Of a stretch of 9,317 nt of DNA, positions 1 through 6,983 are shown piece after piece. Numbering within the stretch: the stretch's first letter is position 1; each line of letters starts with the position of its first letter. The DNA is from Flavobacteriales bacterium (GTDB lineage Bacteria > Bacteroidota > Bacteroidia > Flavobacteriales > Flavobacteriaceae). Where the stretch lies: the NCBI GenBank assembly GCA_027032855.1, contig JALVLX010000170.1, forward strand, positions 1 to 9,317, given 5' to 3'. Below the pieces are notes generated by a model. The model was not told where the DNA came from and made no database searches. It worked only from the letters and a program-made list of their open reading frames with translations. The position numbers and the translations under genes were made by a program.

Positions 1-907
1 AATATACCGGATAATTCTCTCGCATCCATTGTTGCATTGCCGGATGCCATTGGTATTTCAAATAAGTTTGACCGGAAAACTGTCCGGTAATCATGCTTGC
101 CAAATAAGTCATTGTTTGCACACTGCCTCCGGGATTGTAGCGTAAATCTACTATCAATTTATCGACATTTTCCGCTTTAAAGTGGTTAAAAACCGCATTA
201 AGACGGCTGTCATAATTGGACATGAAGCCGGTATAAATCAAGTAACCGATTTTATGCGATCCGATTGTGTATATATGATAATAATGTATAGGATTTTCAC
301 TGATAACGGTCTTGTCGAGTAGTGTAGTGGTGCCGGTATCAACTAATTGTGAACCGTCCCAAGTCGCCCATTCAATATCCAGCTGCTCTTGACCAAGCAA
401 GTCTCTGTAATTGTCAACCGTTAATTGTTGCCCATTTATTTTTCGGAACAAATCACCGCGTTGCACACCATGATGGGAAGCTTCCGTGTCGGGAATGACA
501 TACTTGACATAGGCAAAAATATTGCTTGAACTACCGGGTTCGTAAACCAAACCTATACGCATGCCGGTTGACTTGCGAACGCCTTGAAACATCTGCATCA
601 AAGCTACGTAATCATTTACGATCCATGACCAGTGATCGACTTCATCCCGTTTGTAAATCAAACTTTCAAACAAATCTTCGGGGTTGTTGAAATTGTCTAA
701 ATACTTGTTTAATTCGGTTTGACTTTTAAACTTTTGATCAGACAAATCCGGCACATTGTCTTTCCATAAATACAGCGCATTCATGGCTTTCCAAACAAAG
801 TTGTTGATTTCTAAAGTTTGGTCGTCTATTTGATAAGTTTCTTCTTTTTGACATCCGGTTAAGGTCAAACTCAGTAAGCCGATGATGATGTATAGTAGTC
901 TTTTCAT
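1..907 (-). CDS. S41-family peptidase lipoprotein, N-terminal part (C-terminus off the window)
   Basis: This partial gene begins with ATG at 907-905 and stays open for 302 codons to the left edge. The N-terminus is a lipoprotein signal peptide ending in LTLTGC, with lipidated Cys19. The next residues are Q-K-E-E, which resembles the Bacteroidota lipoprotein surface-export signal (K followed by acidic residues just after Cys), so I infer an outer-membrane, possibly surface-facing, lipoprotein. Residues about 33-110 resemble the N-terminal helical region of Bacteroidota S41 proteases. Residues about 115-175 look like a PDZ domain (VIPDTEASHHGVQRGD...INGQQL), which binds substrate C-termini in this family. 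From about 205 the S41 core begins, with the hallmark DLRYNPGG at 254-261. The catalytic serine and lysine of S41 enzymes lie further on, so activity cannot be judged. The gene follows folP on the same strand after 150 bases of repeats. Confidence 0.9.
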   Translation of the reverse strand, partial: MKRLLYIIIGLLSLTLTGCQKEETYQIDDQTLEINNFVWKAMNALYLWKDNVPDLSDQKFKSQTELNKYLDNFNNPEDLFESLIYKRDEVDHWSWIVNDYVALMQMFQGVRKSTGMRIGLVYEPGSSSNIFAYVKYVIPDTEASHHGVQRGDLFRKINGQQLTVDNYRDLLGQEQLDIEWATWDGSQLVDTGTTTLLDKTVISENPIHYYHIYTIGSHKIGYLIYTGFMSNYDSRLNAVFNHFKAENVDKLIVDLRYNPGGSVQTMTYLASMITGQFSGQTYLKYQWHPAMQQWMRENYPVY

Positions 908-951
908 TAGTTGAAAGTTTTTATATCGTGTTACTTGTATTAGTTTATATA

Positions 952-998
952 GATTCCTCGTCGTTTTTACTCCTGCGTCGTAAAAACTCTGTCGGAAT
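952..998 (-). repeat. Nested hairpin with GACGCAGGA loop in the S41-folP gap
   Basis: Bases 963-970 (gtttttac) and 980-987 (gtaaaaac) are perfect complements forming an 8-bp stem. The 9-base loop at 971-979 reads GACGCAGGA on the minus strand. Further out, ATTCC at 953-957 can pair with GGAAT at 994-998, making a hairpin within a hairpin. There is no T-run after it on the minus strand, so it is not a classical intrinsic terminator, although it follows folP. The loop is nearly the same as in the two hairpins at 4947-4963 and 4988-5004, so I read it as a member of a dispersed hairpin repeat family. Its function is unknown. Confidence 0.6.
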
Positions 999-1017
999 GA
1001 CACCGCCTGCCATTTAG

Positions 1018-1050
1018 AACGCCATATCATTTCAAACGCCATGTCATTTC
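1018..1050. repeat. Two 16-base direct repeats
   Basis: The unit aacgccatatcatttc at 1018-1033 recurs at 1035-1050 with one change (a to g at the ninth base) and a one-base spacer. The pair lies just downstream of the folP stop and merges into the heptanucleotide tract at 1045-1072. It is probably slippage-generated intergenic sequence; no function can be assigned. Confidence 0.6.
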
Positions 1051-1072
1051 TCATTCCTCATTCCTCCCTCCT
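1045..1072 (-). repeat. Heptanucleotide tract overlapping the folP stop codon
   Basis: On the minus strand this reads as four consecutive 7-base units: AGGAGGG, AGGAATG, AGGAATG, AGAAATG. The tract spans the end of folP. The last four codons (Arg-Arg-Glu-Glu) and the TGA stop at 1060-1058 lie within it. It has the same period, an AG-initial unit and the same purine bias as the tracts at 5034-5094 and 9193-9220. Confidence 0.6.
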
Positions 1073-1870
1073 CAACACCTCAACAATCCTACGTGTCTCA
1101 ACAGCTTGTTTTACATCGTGTACGCGCAAAATTTTAGCACCATTCAGCAAAGCAATTGTATTGACGACTGTTGTAGCATTGAGTGCATCATCCGGTGTGA
1201 TGTCCAATAATTTGTACAACATGGATTTGCGTGACATACCGGCCAAAACAGGGTATTTCAAGTCTGAGAACTCTTGGAGCCGGTTCAATATCTCATAATT
1301 CTGTTCTAAAGTTTTGCCAAATCCAAAGCCGGGATCCAAAATTATTTTGTCAAATCCCAAGCCGTTTAATTCTTTTATTTTTTGAGCAAAACAACTTTTG
1401 ATTTCTTGTACCACATTGGTGTAAGTGGTTTGCTCTTGCATATTTTCGGGCTTGCCTTTCATGTGCATCATCACGTAAGGCACTTGCAACCGGGCAATGG
1501 TTTCAAACATTTTATCGTCGAGATTGCCCCCCGAAATATCATTGATAATATGTGCGCCTTCTTCAATAACTTCAGTAGCAATCCGGTACCGGTAGGTATC
1601 AATGGAAATGAGTGTGTCGGGAAAATGTTTTTTAATGGCTTTCAGTAGCGGTATCAGTCGCCGGCGTTCTTCGTCATAAGTTACCAGTTTGGCACCCGGA
1701 CGTGACGAAAATGCCCCGATGTCAATGATGTCAGCACCTTCTTCAAGCATTTGTGCCACCCGTTTGATGGCGGTCGATTTGGTATTGTAGCGGTTGCCGT
1801 CATAAAATGAGTCGGGGGTTAGATTTAAAATCCCCATAATCTTTGTTTGGTTGAAATCAATGTTTGTCAT
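1058..1870 (-). CDS. folP: Dihydropteroate synthase
   Basis: A 270-residue protein of normal length for this cytoplasmic folate-pathway enzyme. It condenses 6-hydroxymethyl-7,8-dihydropterin pyrophosphate with p-aminobenzoate and is the sulfonamide target. The TIM-barrel signatures are intact: IMGILNLTPDSFYDG at 11-25 (Asn16), the pABA/sulfa loop as GAFSSRPGA at 52-60 with Arg57, SIDTYR with Asp91, INDISGG with Asn110, ILDPGFGFGK with Asp179, AGMSRKSM with Lys215, and RVHDV with Arg249 and His251. These match the positions known to bind pterin, pABA and diphosphate. The gene starts five bases after the LOG gene stop, so the two are almost certainly co-transcribed. No Shine-Dalgarno sequence is visible before the start, which is normal in Bacteroidota. 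The C-terminal Arg-Arg-Glu-Glu and stop are formed by a heptanucleotide repeat, so the exact end may vary between strains. Confidence 0.97.
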   Translation of the reverse strand: MTNIDFNQTKIMGILNLTPDSFYDGNRYNTKSTAIKRVAQMLEEGADIIDIGAFSSRPGAKLVTYDEERRRLIPLLKAIKKHFPDTLISIDTYRYRIATEVIEEGAHIINDISGGNLDDKMFETIARLQVPYVMMHMKGKPENMQEQTTYTNVVQEIKSCFAQKIKELNGLGFDKIILDPGFGFGKTLEQNYEILNRLQEFSDLKYPVLAGMSRKSMLYKLLDITPDDALNATTVVNTIALLNGAKILRVHDVKQAVETRRIVEVLRREE

Positions 1871-1875
1871 AACGT

Positions 1876-2460
1876 TTATTTTGAAGCAACCGTATTGACG
1901 ACTTTTGACACTTTGGGTGCTTCGTAGTTTTGCATCAGTTTGTATAGTTTTTCTATTTGGTCACTTACCAAAACCATATTGCGGTTTTCGGGTTTTAAAA
2001 AACCTTCTTTGACCATTAAATCAAATTGTGCAATCAACGGGTCAAAAAAGCCGTTGGTGTTCAGTATGCCAATGGGTTTGTGTTCTATTTGCAGTTGTCC
2101 CAATGTCAAAGCTTCCATCAGTTCGTCCAACGTACCAAATCCGCCGGGCAACGCAATATAGCCATCAACAATTTTGCTAATCGTCATTTTCCGGTCGGCC
2201 ATATTTTGGCTGGTAATCATTTTTTGCACCCCGGTATGTTCTATCTCTTCGAGTTTTAAAAAGTCGGGAATGACGCCGGTAACTTTACCGCCTTCTTGCA
2301 AAGCTGCATCGGCAATGGTACCCATCATCCCGAATTTGCCACCGCCAAAGATAATTTCGATATTTTTTTTGGCTAAAAATACGCCTAAATCGTGAGCAGC
2401 TTGGGCATAAACCGGTTTATAACCGATACTGGCACCGCAAAAAATCGCTATTTTTTTCAT
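1876..2460 (-). CDS. LOG-family nucleoside 5'-monophosphate phosphoribohydrolase
   Basis: A 194-residue Rossmann-like protein of the LOG (LONELY GUY) family, TIGR00730 type. Members cleave the N-glycosidic bond of nucleotides such as cytokinin riboside 5'-monophosphates or AMP, releasing the free base and ribose 5-phosphate. The start MKKIAIFCGAS is typical. The nucleotide-binding loop GGGKFGMMG is at 39-47, the conserved MADRK at 87-91, and the catalytic PGGFGTLDE at 105-113. All key residues are present, so the enzyme should be active. The physiological substrate in bacteria like this is uncertain, and cytokinin production is not implied; nucleotide salvage is as likely. It is the first gene of a two-gene unit with folP (5-base gap). 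A match to the Bacteroidota -7 element lies 18 bases upstream of the ATG. Confidence 0.94.
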   Translation of the reverse strand: MKKIAIFCGASIGYKPVYAQAAHDLGVFLAKKNIEIIFGGGKFGMMGTIADAALQEGGKVTGVIPDFLKLEEIEHTGVQKMITSQNMADRKMTISKIVDGYIALPGGFGTLDELMEALTLGQLQIEHKPIGILNTNGFFDPLIAQFDLMVKEGFLKPENRNMVLVSDQIEKLYKLMQNYEAPKVSKVVNTVASK

Positions 2461-2478
2461 TTGATTTTTTTATGACTT

Positions 2479-2486
2479 CAAATATA
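2479..2486 (-). promoter_or_regulatory. -7 element (TATATTTG) for the LOG-folP unit
   Basis: The minus strand reads TATATTTG, an exact match to the Bacteroidota -7 consensus TAnnTTTG, ending 18 bases before the LOG start codon. No clear TTG is seen at the -33 distance. If used, the transcript leader would be only about 10-12 bases. Confidence 0.5.
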
Positions 2487-2507
2487 GAAAAAATCAATAA
2501 ATATACC

Positions 2508-2515
2508 TATTTTTG
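2508..2515 (+). promoter_or_regulatory. -7 element (TATTTTTG) for the FISUMP lipoprotein gene
   Basis: TATTTTTG matches TAnnTTTG exactly and lies 56 bases before the ATG at 2572, giving a leader of about 50 bases. The -33 position has no clear TTG. This site and the minus-strand -7 element at 2479-2486 make a compact divergent promoter region of 111 bases. Confidence 0.4.
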
Positions 2516-2571
2516 AAGATGAGAATAAAATATAGAAATTATCATTATAAAAAAAAGTTTAATATACAATT

Positions 2572-3324
2572 ATGAAGTCAAAATTATTATATTTATTATT
2601 GATGGGAAGTATAGTATCATCAATGATGTTGAGTAGTTGTAAGAAAAGTAAAGGTGAAGGTCCGTCTGACGATGAAGCTATTGAAAAAGGCACTTTTACT
2701 GATAGCCGGGATAACAAAACTTATAATTGGGTCAAAATTGGCAATCAGGTTTGGATGGCAGAAAATTTGGCTTATACCGGTTCAGGTATTGTATATAAGC
2801 CGGACATCGTAGAATGGATGGATATCAATTCCGGTTATAACGGTTGGTGTTATTTTGATAATAGTAGCACAAATGGTGATACGTATGGCGTTTTGTATCA
2901 ATGGGATGCTGCACAAGCAGCTTGTCCGCCCGGTTGGCATTTACCTACTCAAGATGAATGGCTTGAATTAATTGATTATTTGGCTGATCATGGTTATTCT
3001 TATGATGGTTATACAGGTGTTAGGGATATTGCCAAGTCAATTGCTACAGCAGATGGTTGGGCACCTAGTACGATAGAAGGCGCTATTGGAAATTCAGATT
3101 ATCCTGAAGTTCAAAATATAACCGGTTTTTCAGCTCTTCCTGCCGGTAAGCGACAGAAAGACGGGGTATTTGTTGATATTTCCACTTATGCTTATTGGTG
3201 GACAGCCACTGAAGATAATGTGCCTTATGCCTTTTATCACACCATTAATAACGATCAACCTTATGAAAATTATTCTAATGCCAATATGGGGTGCGGTTTC
3301 TCTGTTCGATGTGTCAAAGATTAA
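2572..3324 (+). CDS. FISUMP-domain lipoprotein
   Basis: A 250-residue exported lipoprotein. The signal peptide ends MMLSSC, giving lipidated Cys23. A short polar linker follows (KKSKGEGPSDDEAIEKG), whose SDDE acidic cluster may aid outer-membrane surface display. Residues 40-250 match the Fibrobacter succinogenes major paralogous domain (TIGR02145): TFTDSRDNKTYNWVKIGNQV then WMAENL, later YGVLYQWDAAQAACPPGWHL then PTQDEW at 105-130, GFSALPAGKR at 185-194, YAYWWTATE at 207-215, and the terminal GFSVRCVKD. The four cysteines at 93, 118, 241 and 247 could form disulfides. The biochemical role of the domain is not established; it is common on Bacteroidota and Fibrobacteres surface proteins. The gene is alone on the plus strand, divergent from LOG, and its stop is three bases from the porX stop. 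Confidence 0.93.
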   Translation: MKSKLLYLLLMGSIVSSMMLSSCKKSKGEGPSDDEAIEKGTFTDSRDNKTYNWVKIGNQVWMAENLAYTGSGIVYKPDIVEWMDINSGYNGWCYFDNSSTNGDTYGVLYQWDAAQAACPPGWHLPTQDEWLELIDYLADHGYSYDGYTGVRDIAKSIATADGWAPSTIEGAIGNSDYPEVQNITGFSALPAGKRQKDGVFVDISTYAYWWTATEDNVPYAFYHTINNDQPYENYSNANMGCGFSVRCVKD

Positions 3325-3327
3325 ATT

Positions 3328-4866
3328 TTATCGCGGTGCTAATTCGACAATCGGTACTAACATTTCTTGCATTGAAATACCACCGTGCTGTAGGGTGTCT
3401 TCAAAGTAATCCACAAATTTGTTGTAGTTGTTGGGATAGACAAAAAAGTAGTCTTCTTTGGCAAAAATAAACGGACTGTTGATACCGACACTAGGCAATT
3501 TAATGTCTTCGGGTCTGTCAACGGCATACACATTTTTTTTCTCATATGTCAGGCTTTTACCTGTTTTGTAGCGCAGATTTAAGCTGGCTTCTTTCTGCCC
3601 GATGACTTTGGTTGGTCTTTTGACGTTGATGGTACCATGGTCGGTGGTGATAAACAACTTCATTTTGTTGGCTGCCGCCAGTTTGATCAGTTCAAATAAT
3701 GGCGAATTGTCAAACCACGATTTGGTCAACGAACGGTAAGCTTTATCATCAGGAGCCAACTCTTTAATCAAATCCAAATCGGTTTTGGCGTGTGACAGCA
3801 TATCAACAAAATTGTAAACAACCACGTTTAAATCGTAGTTTTTAAAACTACCGAATTGGTTGATGATTTTTTGTCCGAAATTATAATTTAAAATTTTGAT
3901 ATAGTTGGTTTTTAAATTTAGACCTAAACGCTTGATATGTGCTTCGAGAAAATCTTTTTCAAACAAGTTTTTACCGCCTTCATCCGTATCGTCTTTCCAC
4001 CATTGCGGATAGTATTTTTTTAAATCCAAAGGCAATAACCCCCCGAAAATACTATTGCGAGCGTATTGTGTAGCGGTTGGTAAAATGGCATAATACAATT
4101 CTTCTTTGACCGGTTTGTAATAATCTTTAATCATCGAGGCAATGGTCAACCATTGGTCGTAACGAAGGTTGTCAATAACGACTAAAAGTGTATTGTCTTT
4201 TACTTCCGGAAACACATATTTTTTTAAAATTTGGTGTGATAGTACCGGCGATTCCTCACCATTGACCCAGTCTTCATAATTATCTTTTACAAATTTGAAA
4301 AACATTCTGTTGGCTTCTTGGAACTGTCCTTTAAGGATTTCACTCATCTGACTGTCTTGGATATGATCCATTTTCAATTCCCATTTGACCAGCTTTTGAT
4401 AGAGTTGCACCCATTCGTCAAAGGTGTCTATCATGTTGATATCCATTGAAATGCGCAGAAAATCTTGTTGATAGGACAGATTGGTTTTTTCAGATACCAA
4501 CTCTTTTTTGTTCAAAATTTTCTTTAAAGTCAGTAAAACTTGTTTTGGATTAACCGGTTTGATAATGTAGTCGGTTATTTGTTGCCCTATAGCTTCCTCC
4601 ATAATATTTTCTTCTTCACTTTTGGTTATCATAACCACGGGCAAATGTGGAAAACGCGCTTTGATACGACTCAAAGTTTCCAAACCACCAACACCGGGCA
4701 TTTGTTCGTCCAGAAATACAATATCTACGTCTTGCTTGTTCAGTTCGTCTAAAGCTTCCAATCCGCTTTGAGCCGTAACTACTTCATAATCTTTTGATTT
4801 CAAAAAAATAATATGTGGTTTTAATAAGGCGATTTCATCATCAACCCAAAGAATTCTTTTTGCCAT
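3328..4866 (-). CDS. porX: PorX, T9SS response regulator with PglZ phosphodiesterase domain
   Basis: A 512-residue cytoplasmic protein. Residues 1-115 are a complete receiver domain: acidic pair Asp9-Asp10 in ILWVDDE, phospho-acceptor Asp53 in IVFLDEQMPG, Thr81, and Lys103 in IIKPVN. About 115-215 is a helical linker. About 222-505 is a PglZ domain of the alkaline-phosphatase superfamily, with likely metal or catalytic residues in VVIDNLRYD (Asp232), LPTATQYAR (Thr264, Thr266), FVDMLSH (Asp355, His359), TTDHG (Asp409, His410) and HGGISMQE (His494). PorX is known to act with histidine kinase PorY and sigma factor SigP to control T9SS genes, and its PglZ domain hydrolyses cyclic and linear oligonucleotides. 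Neither PorY nor SigP is in this window. It appears monocistronic, preceded by a 311-base repeat-rich gap, and its stop is three bases from the convergent FISUMP gene. Confidence 0.95.
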   Translation of the reverse strand: MAKRILWVDDEIALLKPHIIFLKSKDYEVVTAQSGLEALDELNKQDVDIVFLDEQMPGVGGLETLSRIKARFPHLPVVMITKSEEENIMEEAIGQQITDYIIKPVNPKQVLLTLKKILNKKELVSEKTNLSYQQDFLRISMDINMIDTFDEWVQLYQKLVKWELKMDHIQDSQMSEILKGQFQEANRMFFKFVKDNYEDWVNGEESPVLSHQILKKYVFPEVKDNTLLVVIDNLRYDQWLTIASMIKDYYKPVKEELYYAILPTATQYARNSIFGGLLPLDLKKYYPQWWKDDTDEGGKNLFEKDFLEAHIKRLGLNLKTNYIKILNYNFGQKIINQFGSFKNYDLNVVVYNFVDMLSHAKTDLDLIKELAPDDKAYRSLTKSWFDNSPLFELIKLAAANKMKLFITTDHGTINVKRPTKVIGQKEASLNLRYKTGKSLTYEKKNVYAVDRPEDIKLPSVGINSPFIFAKEDYFFVYPNNYNKFVDYFEDTLQHGGISMQEMLVPIVELAPR

Positions 4867-4883
4867 AATTTGTTTTTCTTATG

Positions 4884-4891
4884 ATAACGTA
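4884..4891 (-). promoter_or_regulatory. Weak -7-like element before porX
   Basis: The minus strand reads TACGTTAT, matching 6 of 8 positions if the two free positions are counted (TAnnTTTG, lacking the final TG). It ends 17 bases before the porX ATG, the same spacing as the -7 elements of the LOG, POT and tatA genes. No better candidate is visible between the start codon and the repeats. Confidence 0.25.
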
Positions 4892-4938
4892 ATTTGCTGC
4901 GAATAATTATTTATGATTGGTTATTTGATGTCGGCACT

Positions 4939-5017
4939 TCGGTACACCACTCCTTCGTCGTGGCACTCAGTGACCTCTATCGGTACACCACTCCTTCGTC
5001 GTGGCACTCAGTGACCT
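4939..5017 (-). repeat. Two tandem 38-base hairpin repeats upstream of porX
   Basis: Bases 4939-4976 and 4980-5017 are identical 38-base units separated by three bases (period 41). Within each, CCAC and GTGG (4947-4950 with 4960-4963; 4988-4991 with 5001-5004) form a stem around a 9-base loop that reads GACGAAGGA on the minus strand. On that strand three further G-U pairs extend the stem, while the plus strand would have A-C mismatches there. This favours a structure in minus-strand RNA. The bases at 4930-4938 (minus AGTGCCGAC) may be a decayed third copy. The loop is shared with the hairpin at 963-987. Only three bases separate the units, so this is not a CRISPR array. Confidence 0.8.
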
Positions 5018-5033
5018 TAGTTTTAGCTTCTAA

Positions 5034-5094
5034 TTACCCTCATCTCTCATCTCTCATCCCTTATCCCTTATCCCTCATCTCTCATCTCTTATCC
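5034..5094 (-). repeat. Heptanucleotide tandem tract (AGAGATG / AGGGATA type)
   Basis: On the plus strand the tract runs as 7-base units: ttaccct, catctct twice, catccct, tatccct twice, catctct twice, then a partial tatcc. On the minus strand these are AG-initial purine-rich units (AGAGATG, AGGGATG, AGGGATA). This is a simple-sequence tract with about eight units and visible sub-variants, in the gap between the POT transporter and porX. It is non-coding in all sensible frames. Confidence 0.8.
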
Positions 5095-5133
5095 AATTCG
5101 CACTTTGTCGCTTTATCGCTTTCTACTTTCCAC

Positions 5134-5160
5134 AGAGACGAATTACAATTCGTCTCTACG
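5134..5160 (-). repeat. REP-like palindrome with 5' GTAG
   Basis: Bases 5134-5144 (agagacgaatt) and 5147-5157 are perfect 11-base complements with two bases between them. Read on the minus strand, the palindrome is preceded by GTAG (the G lies at 5160, and the following TAG overlaps the stem edge). A GTAG tetranucleotide next to a palindrome is the mark of REP elements mobilised by RAYT (TnpA-REP) transposases. A 9-base direct repeat, actttccac, lies on both sides (5125-5133 and 5162-5170). It starts about 17 bases after the POT transporter stop and could also protect or end that transcript, but there is no T-run. No transposase is in the window. Confidence 0.55.
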
Positions 5161-5177
5161 CACTTTCCACTTTCAAC

Positions 5178-6965
5178 TCATTCTATCCCATGCATCCATT
5201 TTTTCAGATACGGATTAAGCAACAGAATTAATACACCTGCAACAAAAGGCACGATGGTGAAAATCAAGAAAAAACCGGAAATACCGAATTTGTCAGCAAT
5301 CCCTTCTGAGGCTTCTGCCATCAGTCCGGAGAGTTTGTTTGCCAGTCCGGTAAAAATATACCAGATACCAAACATAAACCCGGTCATACGTAAGGGGGCC
5401 AACTTACTGACATACGATAGTCCGACAGGCGATATTGCCAGTTCGCCCATAGTGTGTAATAGGTATGCCAACAAAAGCCAAACCATGCTTACGGCAGCAG
5501 TTTTAGCTCCGATAGGAATACCCGATGCACCGTAAGCCAACATTCCAAATCCGGAGCCGAGGAATAAAAAGCCGATAAAGAATTTTTGTGCTGCAGAGAG
5601 TTTGTAGCGTTGCCAAATTTTGGAATATAAAGGTGCCAAGGTGATGATAAATACAGGATTTAATATCTGGAACCATGTGGTATCTACAACAGGCGTATCA
5701 GAAAAAATCTTGTCATAAACCCGTGTAACGACCAAACCCCATATTATCATGAATGAGATAGCAGTAAACAAAATAGTCAAAGGATATTTTTTGACGATAG
5801 CTTTAGCCATGCTATAAATAACGTAGGAAAGCACTAGCATGGGTACTATGGAAATAATCGTATCGACTATTTTGTATATCAAAGCCCAATTGCCTGACAA
5901 TACACGGGAAGTATAATCGCGGGCAAAGATATTCATGGTGGTACCGGCTTGCTCAAAACTTGCCCAAAAAGCAATCACAAAAAAGGCAATGATAAAAATA
6001 ACTTTTAACCGGTCACGTTCGGTGCGTTCGTATTTTGGCAGGCGTTTCAGTCCTAAAATAACCAAAATGATTAAAGAAATCGGAAAGAAAATATCCGCTA
6101 AACCGAGATGAAATTCTTCTTTAAACAAGTTTAAAGTGTATATATTTTCGGATAGAAAATGACTACCGCGGGTAATCACTTTAAAAATACCGTGAACAAC
6201 CCAAATTAAGGCTAAAACAACCCCTGTGCCTGCTAATATTTGGTCTGTTTGTGTAAAAGGCACGCGTTTTTTCTGTTCTTCTTCAGGCAAATCAATGGTT
6301 TTGGGTTGCGGTCTATTAGCTTCTTCACCAAAAATTTTACCGGCAAAATAAAATTGTAACAGTCCGAATAACATAAAAACACCGGCTAAACCAAACCCGA
6401 ATTCCCAGCCGTAATTTTCACCTATCCAACCGACTAAAAGTGTTCCTATAAAAGCGCCGGAGTTAACGCCCATGTAAAAAATAGTATAGGCACCGTCTTT
6501 TTTGGAGCTGTGAGGCGGGTACATTTTCCCGACTATGGAGGACATATTAGGTTTGAATAGTCCCGTTCCGACAACCAGTAGCAATAAACCGATATAAAAC
6601 ACAAAACTCAAATCCACACCGATATTCATATCAGCAATAGCCAAAGCGGCGTGTCCTGCTGTAATTATTGAAGCGCCGACAATAACGGTTTTGACATGTC
6701 CCCATTTGTTGTCAGCCAGCCAACCACCTATCATAGGCAAGAAATATACGAGCATCACGTACCAGCCGTAGAGGGCGTAAGCCTCTTTTTTGTCCCATTG
6801 CCAACCGCCTTCGTCTAATTTGGCAGTTAAAAAGAGGATTAACAGGGCTTTCATACCGTAGTAGCTGAAACGCTCCCACATTTCGGTAAAAAATAAAACG
6901 AATAAACCAACCGGATGGCCTAAGAGCTGCGGTTGATTTTGACTTGAATATTCTTTTTGTGCCAT
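5178..6965 (-). CDS. POT-family proton-coupled di/tripeptide transporter
   Basis: A 595-residue inner-membrane protein of the major facilitator superfamily, POT/PTR2 branch, which imports di- and tripeptides with protons. The defining motif ExxER is at 28-32 in FFTEMWERFSYYG. The second signature GAYTIFYMGVNSGAFIG spans 158-174. FWASFEQAG at 333-341 and the helix-10 region GELAISPVGLS at 508-518 (Glu508) are also typical. I count about 14 hydrophobic segments, as in bacterial DtpT-like members that carry two extra central helices; a soluble loop falls at about 210-240. The protein starts MAQKEYSS at the only sensible ATG. It is transcribed away from the OmpR-like regulator at 7199 with a 233-base shared upstream region, so control by that regulator is possible but unproven. 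Peptide import fits an organism that secretes proteases. Confidence 0.93.
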   Translation of the reverse strand: MAQKEYSSQNQPQLLGHPVGLFVLFFTEMWERFSYYGMKALLILFLTAKLDEGGWQWDKKEAYALYGWYVMLVYFLPMIGGWLADNKWGHVKTVIVGASIITAGHAALAIADMNIGVDLSFVFYIGLLLLVVGTGLFKPNMSSIVGKMYPPHSSKKDGAYTIFYMGVNSGAFIGTLLVGWIGENYGWEFGFGLAGVFMLFGLLQFYFAGKIFGEEANRPQPKTIDLPEEEQKKRVPFTQTDQILAGTGVVLALIWVVHGIFKVITRGSHFLSENIYTLNLFKEEFHLGLADIFFPISLIILVILGLKRLPKYERTERDRLKVIFIIAFFVIAFWASFEQAGTTMNIFARDYTSRVLSGNWALIYKIVDTIISIVPMLVLSYVIYSMAKAIVKKYPLTILFTAISFMIIWGLVVTRVYDKIFSDTPVVDTTWFQILNPVFIITLAPLYSKIWQRYKLSAAQKFFIGFLFLGSGFGMLAYGASGIPIGAKTAAVSMVWLLLAYLLHTMGELAISPVGLSYVSKLAPLRMTGFMFGIWYIFTGLANKLSGLMAEASEGIADKFGISGFFLIFTIVPFVAGVLILLLNPYLKKWMHGIE

Positions 6966-6983
6966 AAAAATTAAGTTTGGTTG

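Noticed and set aside
952..998. Intrinsic terminator of folP
   Set aside because: The inner stem is almost all A-T and no T-run follows on the minus strand; a repeat-family hairpin fits better.
1041..1298. Plus-strand open frame of 85 codons
   Set aside because: Antisense to folP, with a start inside the repeat region and no recognisable protein features.
4939..5017. CRISPR array
   Set aside because: Only two units separated by three bases, with no spacers and no cas genes.
4894..5535. Plus-strand open frame of 213 codons
   Set aside because: Its first third is translated simple repeats and the rest is antisense to the POT transporter; no domain is recognisable.
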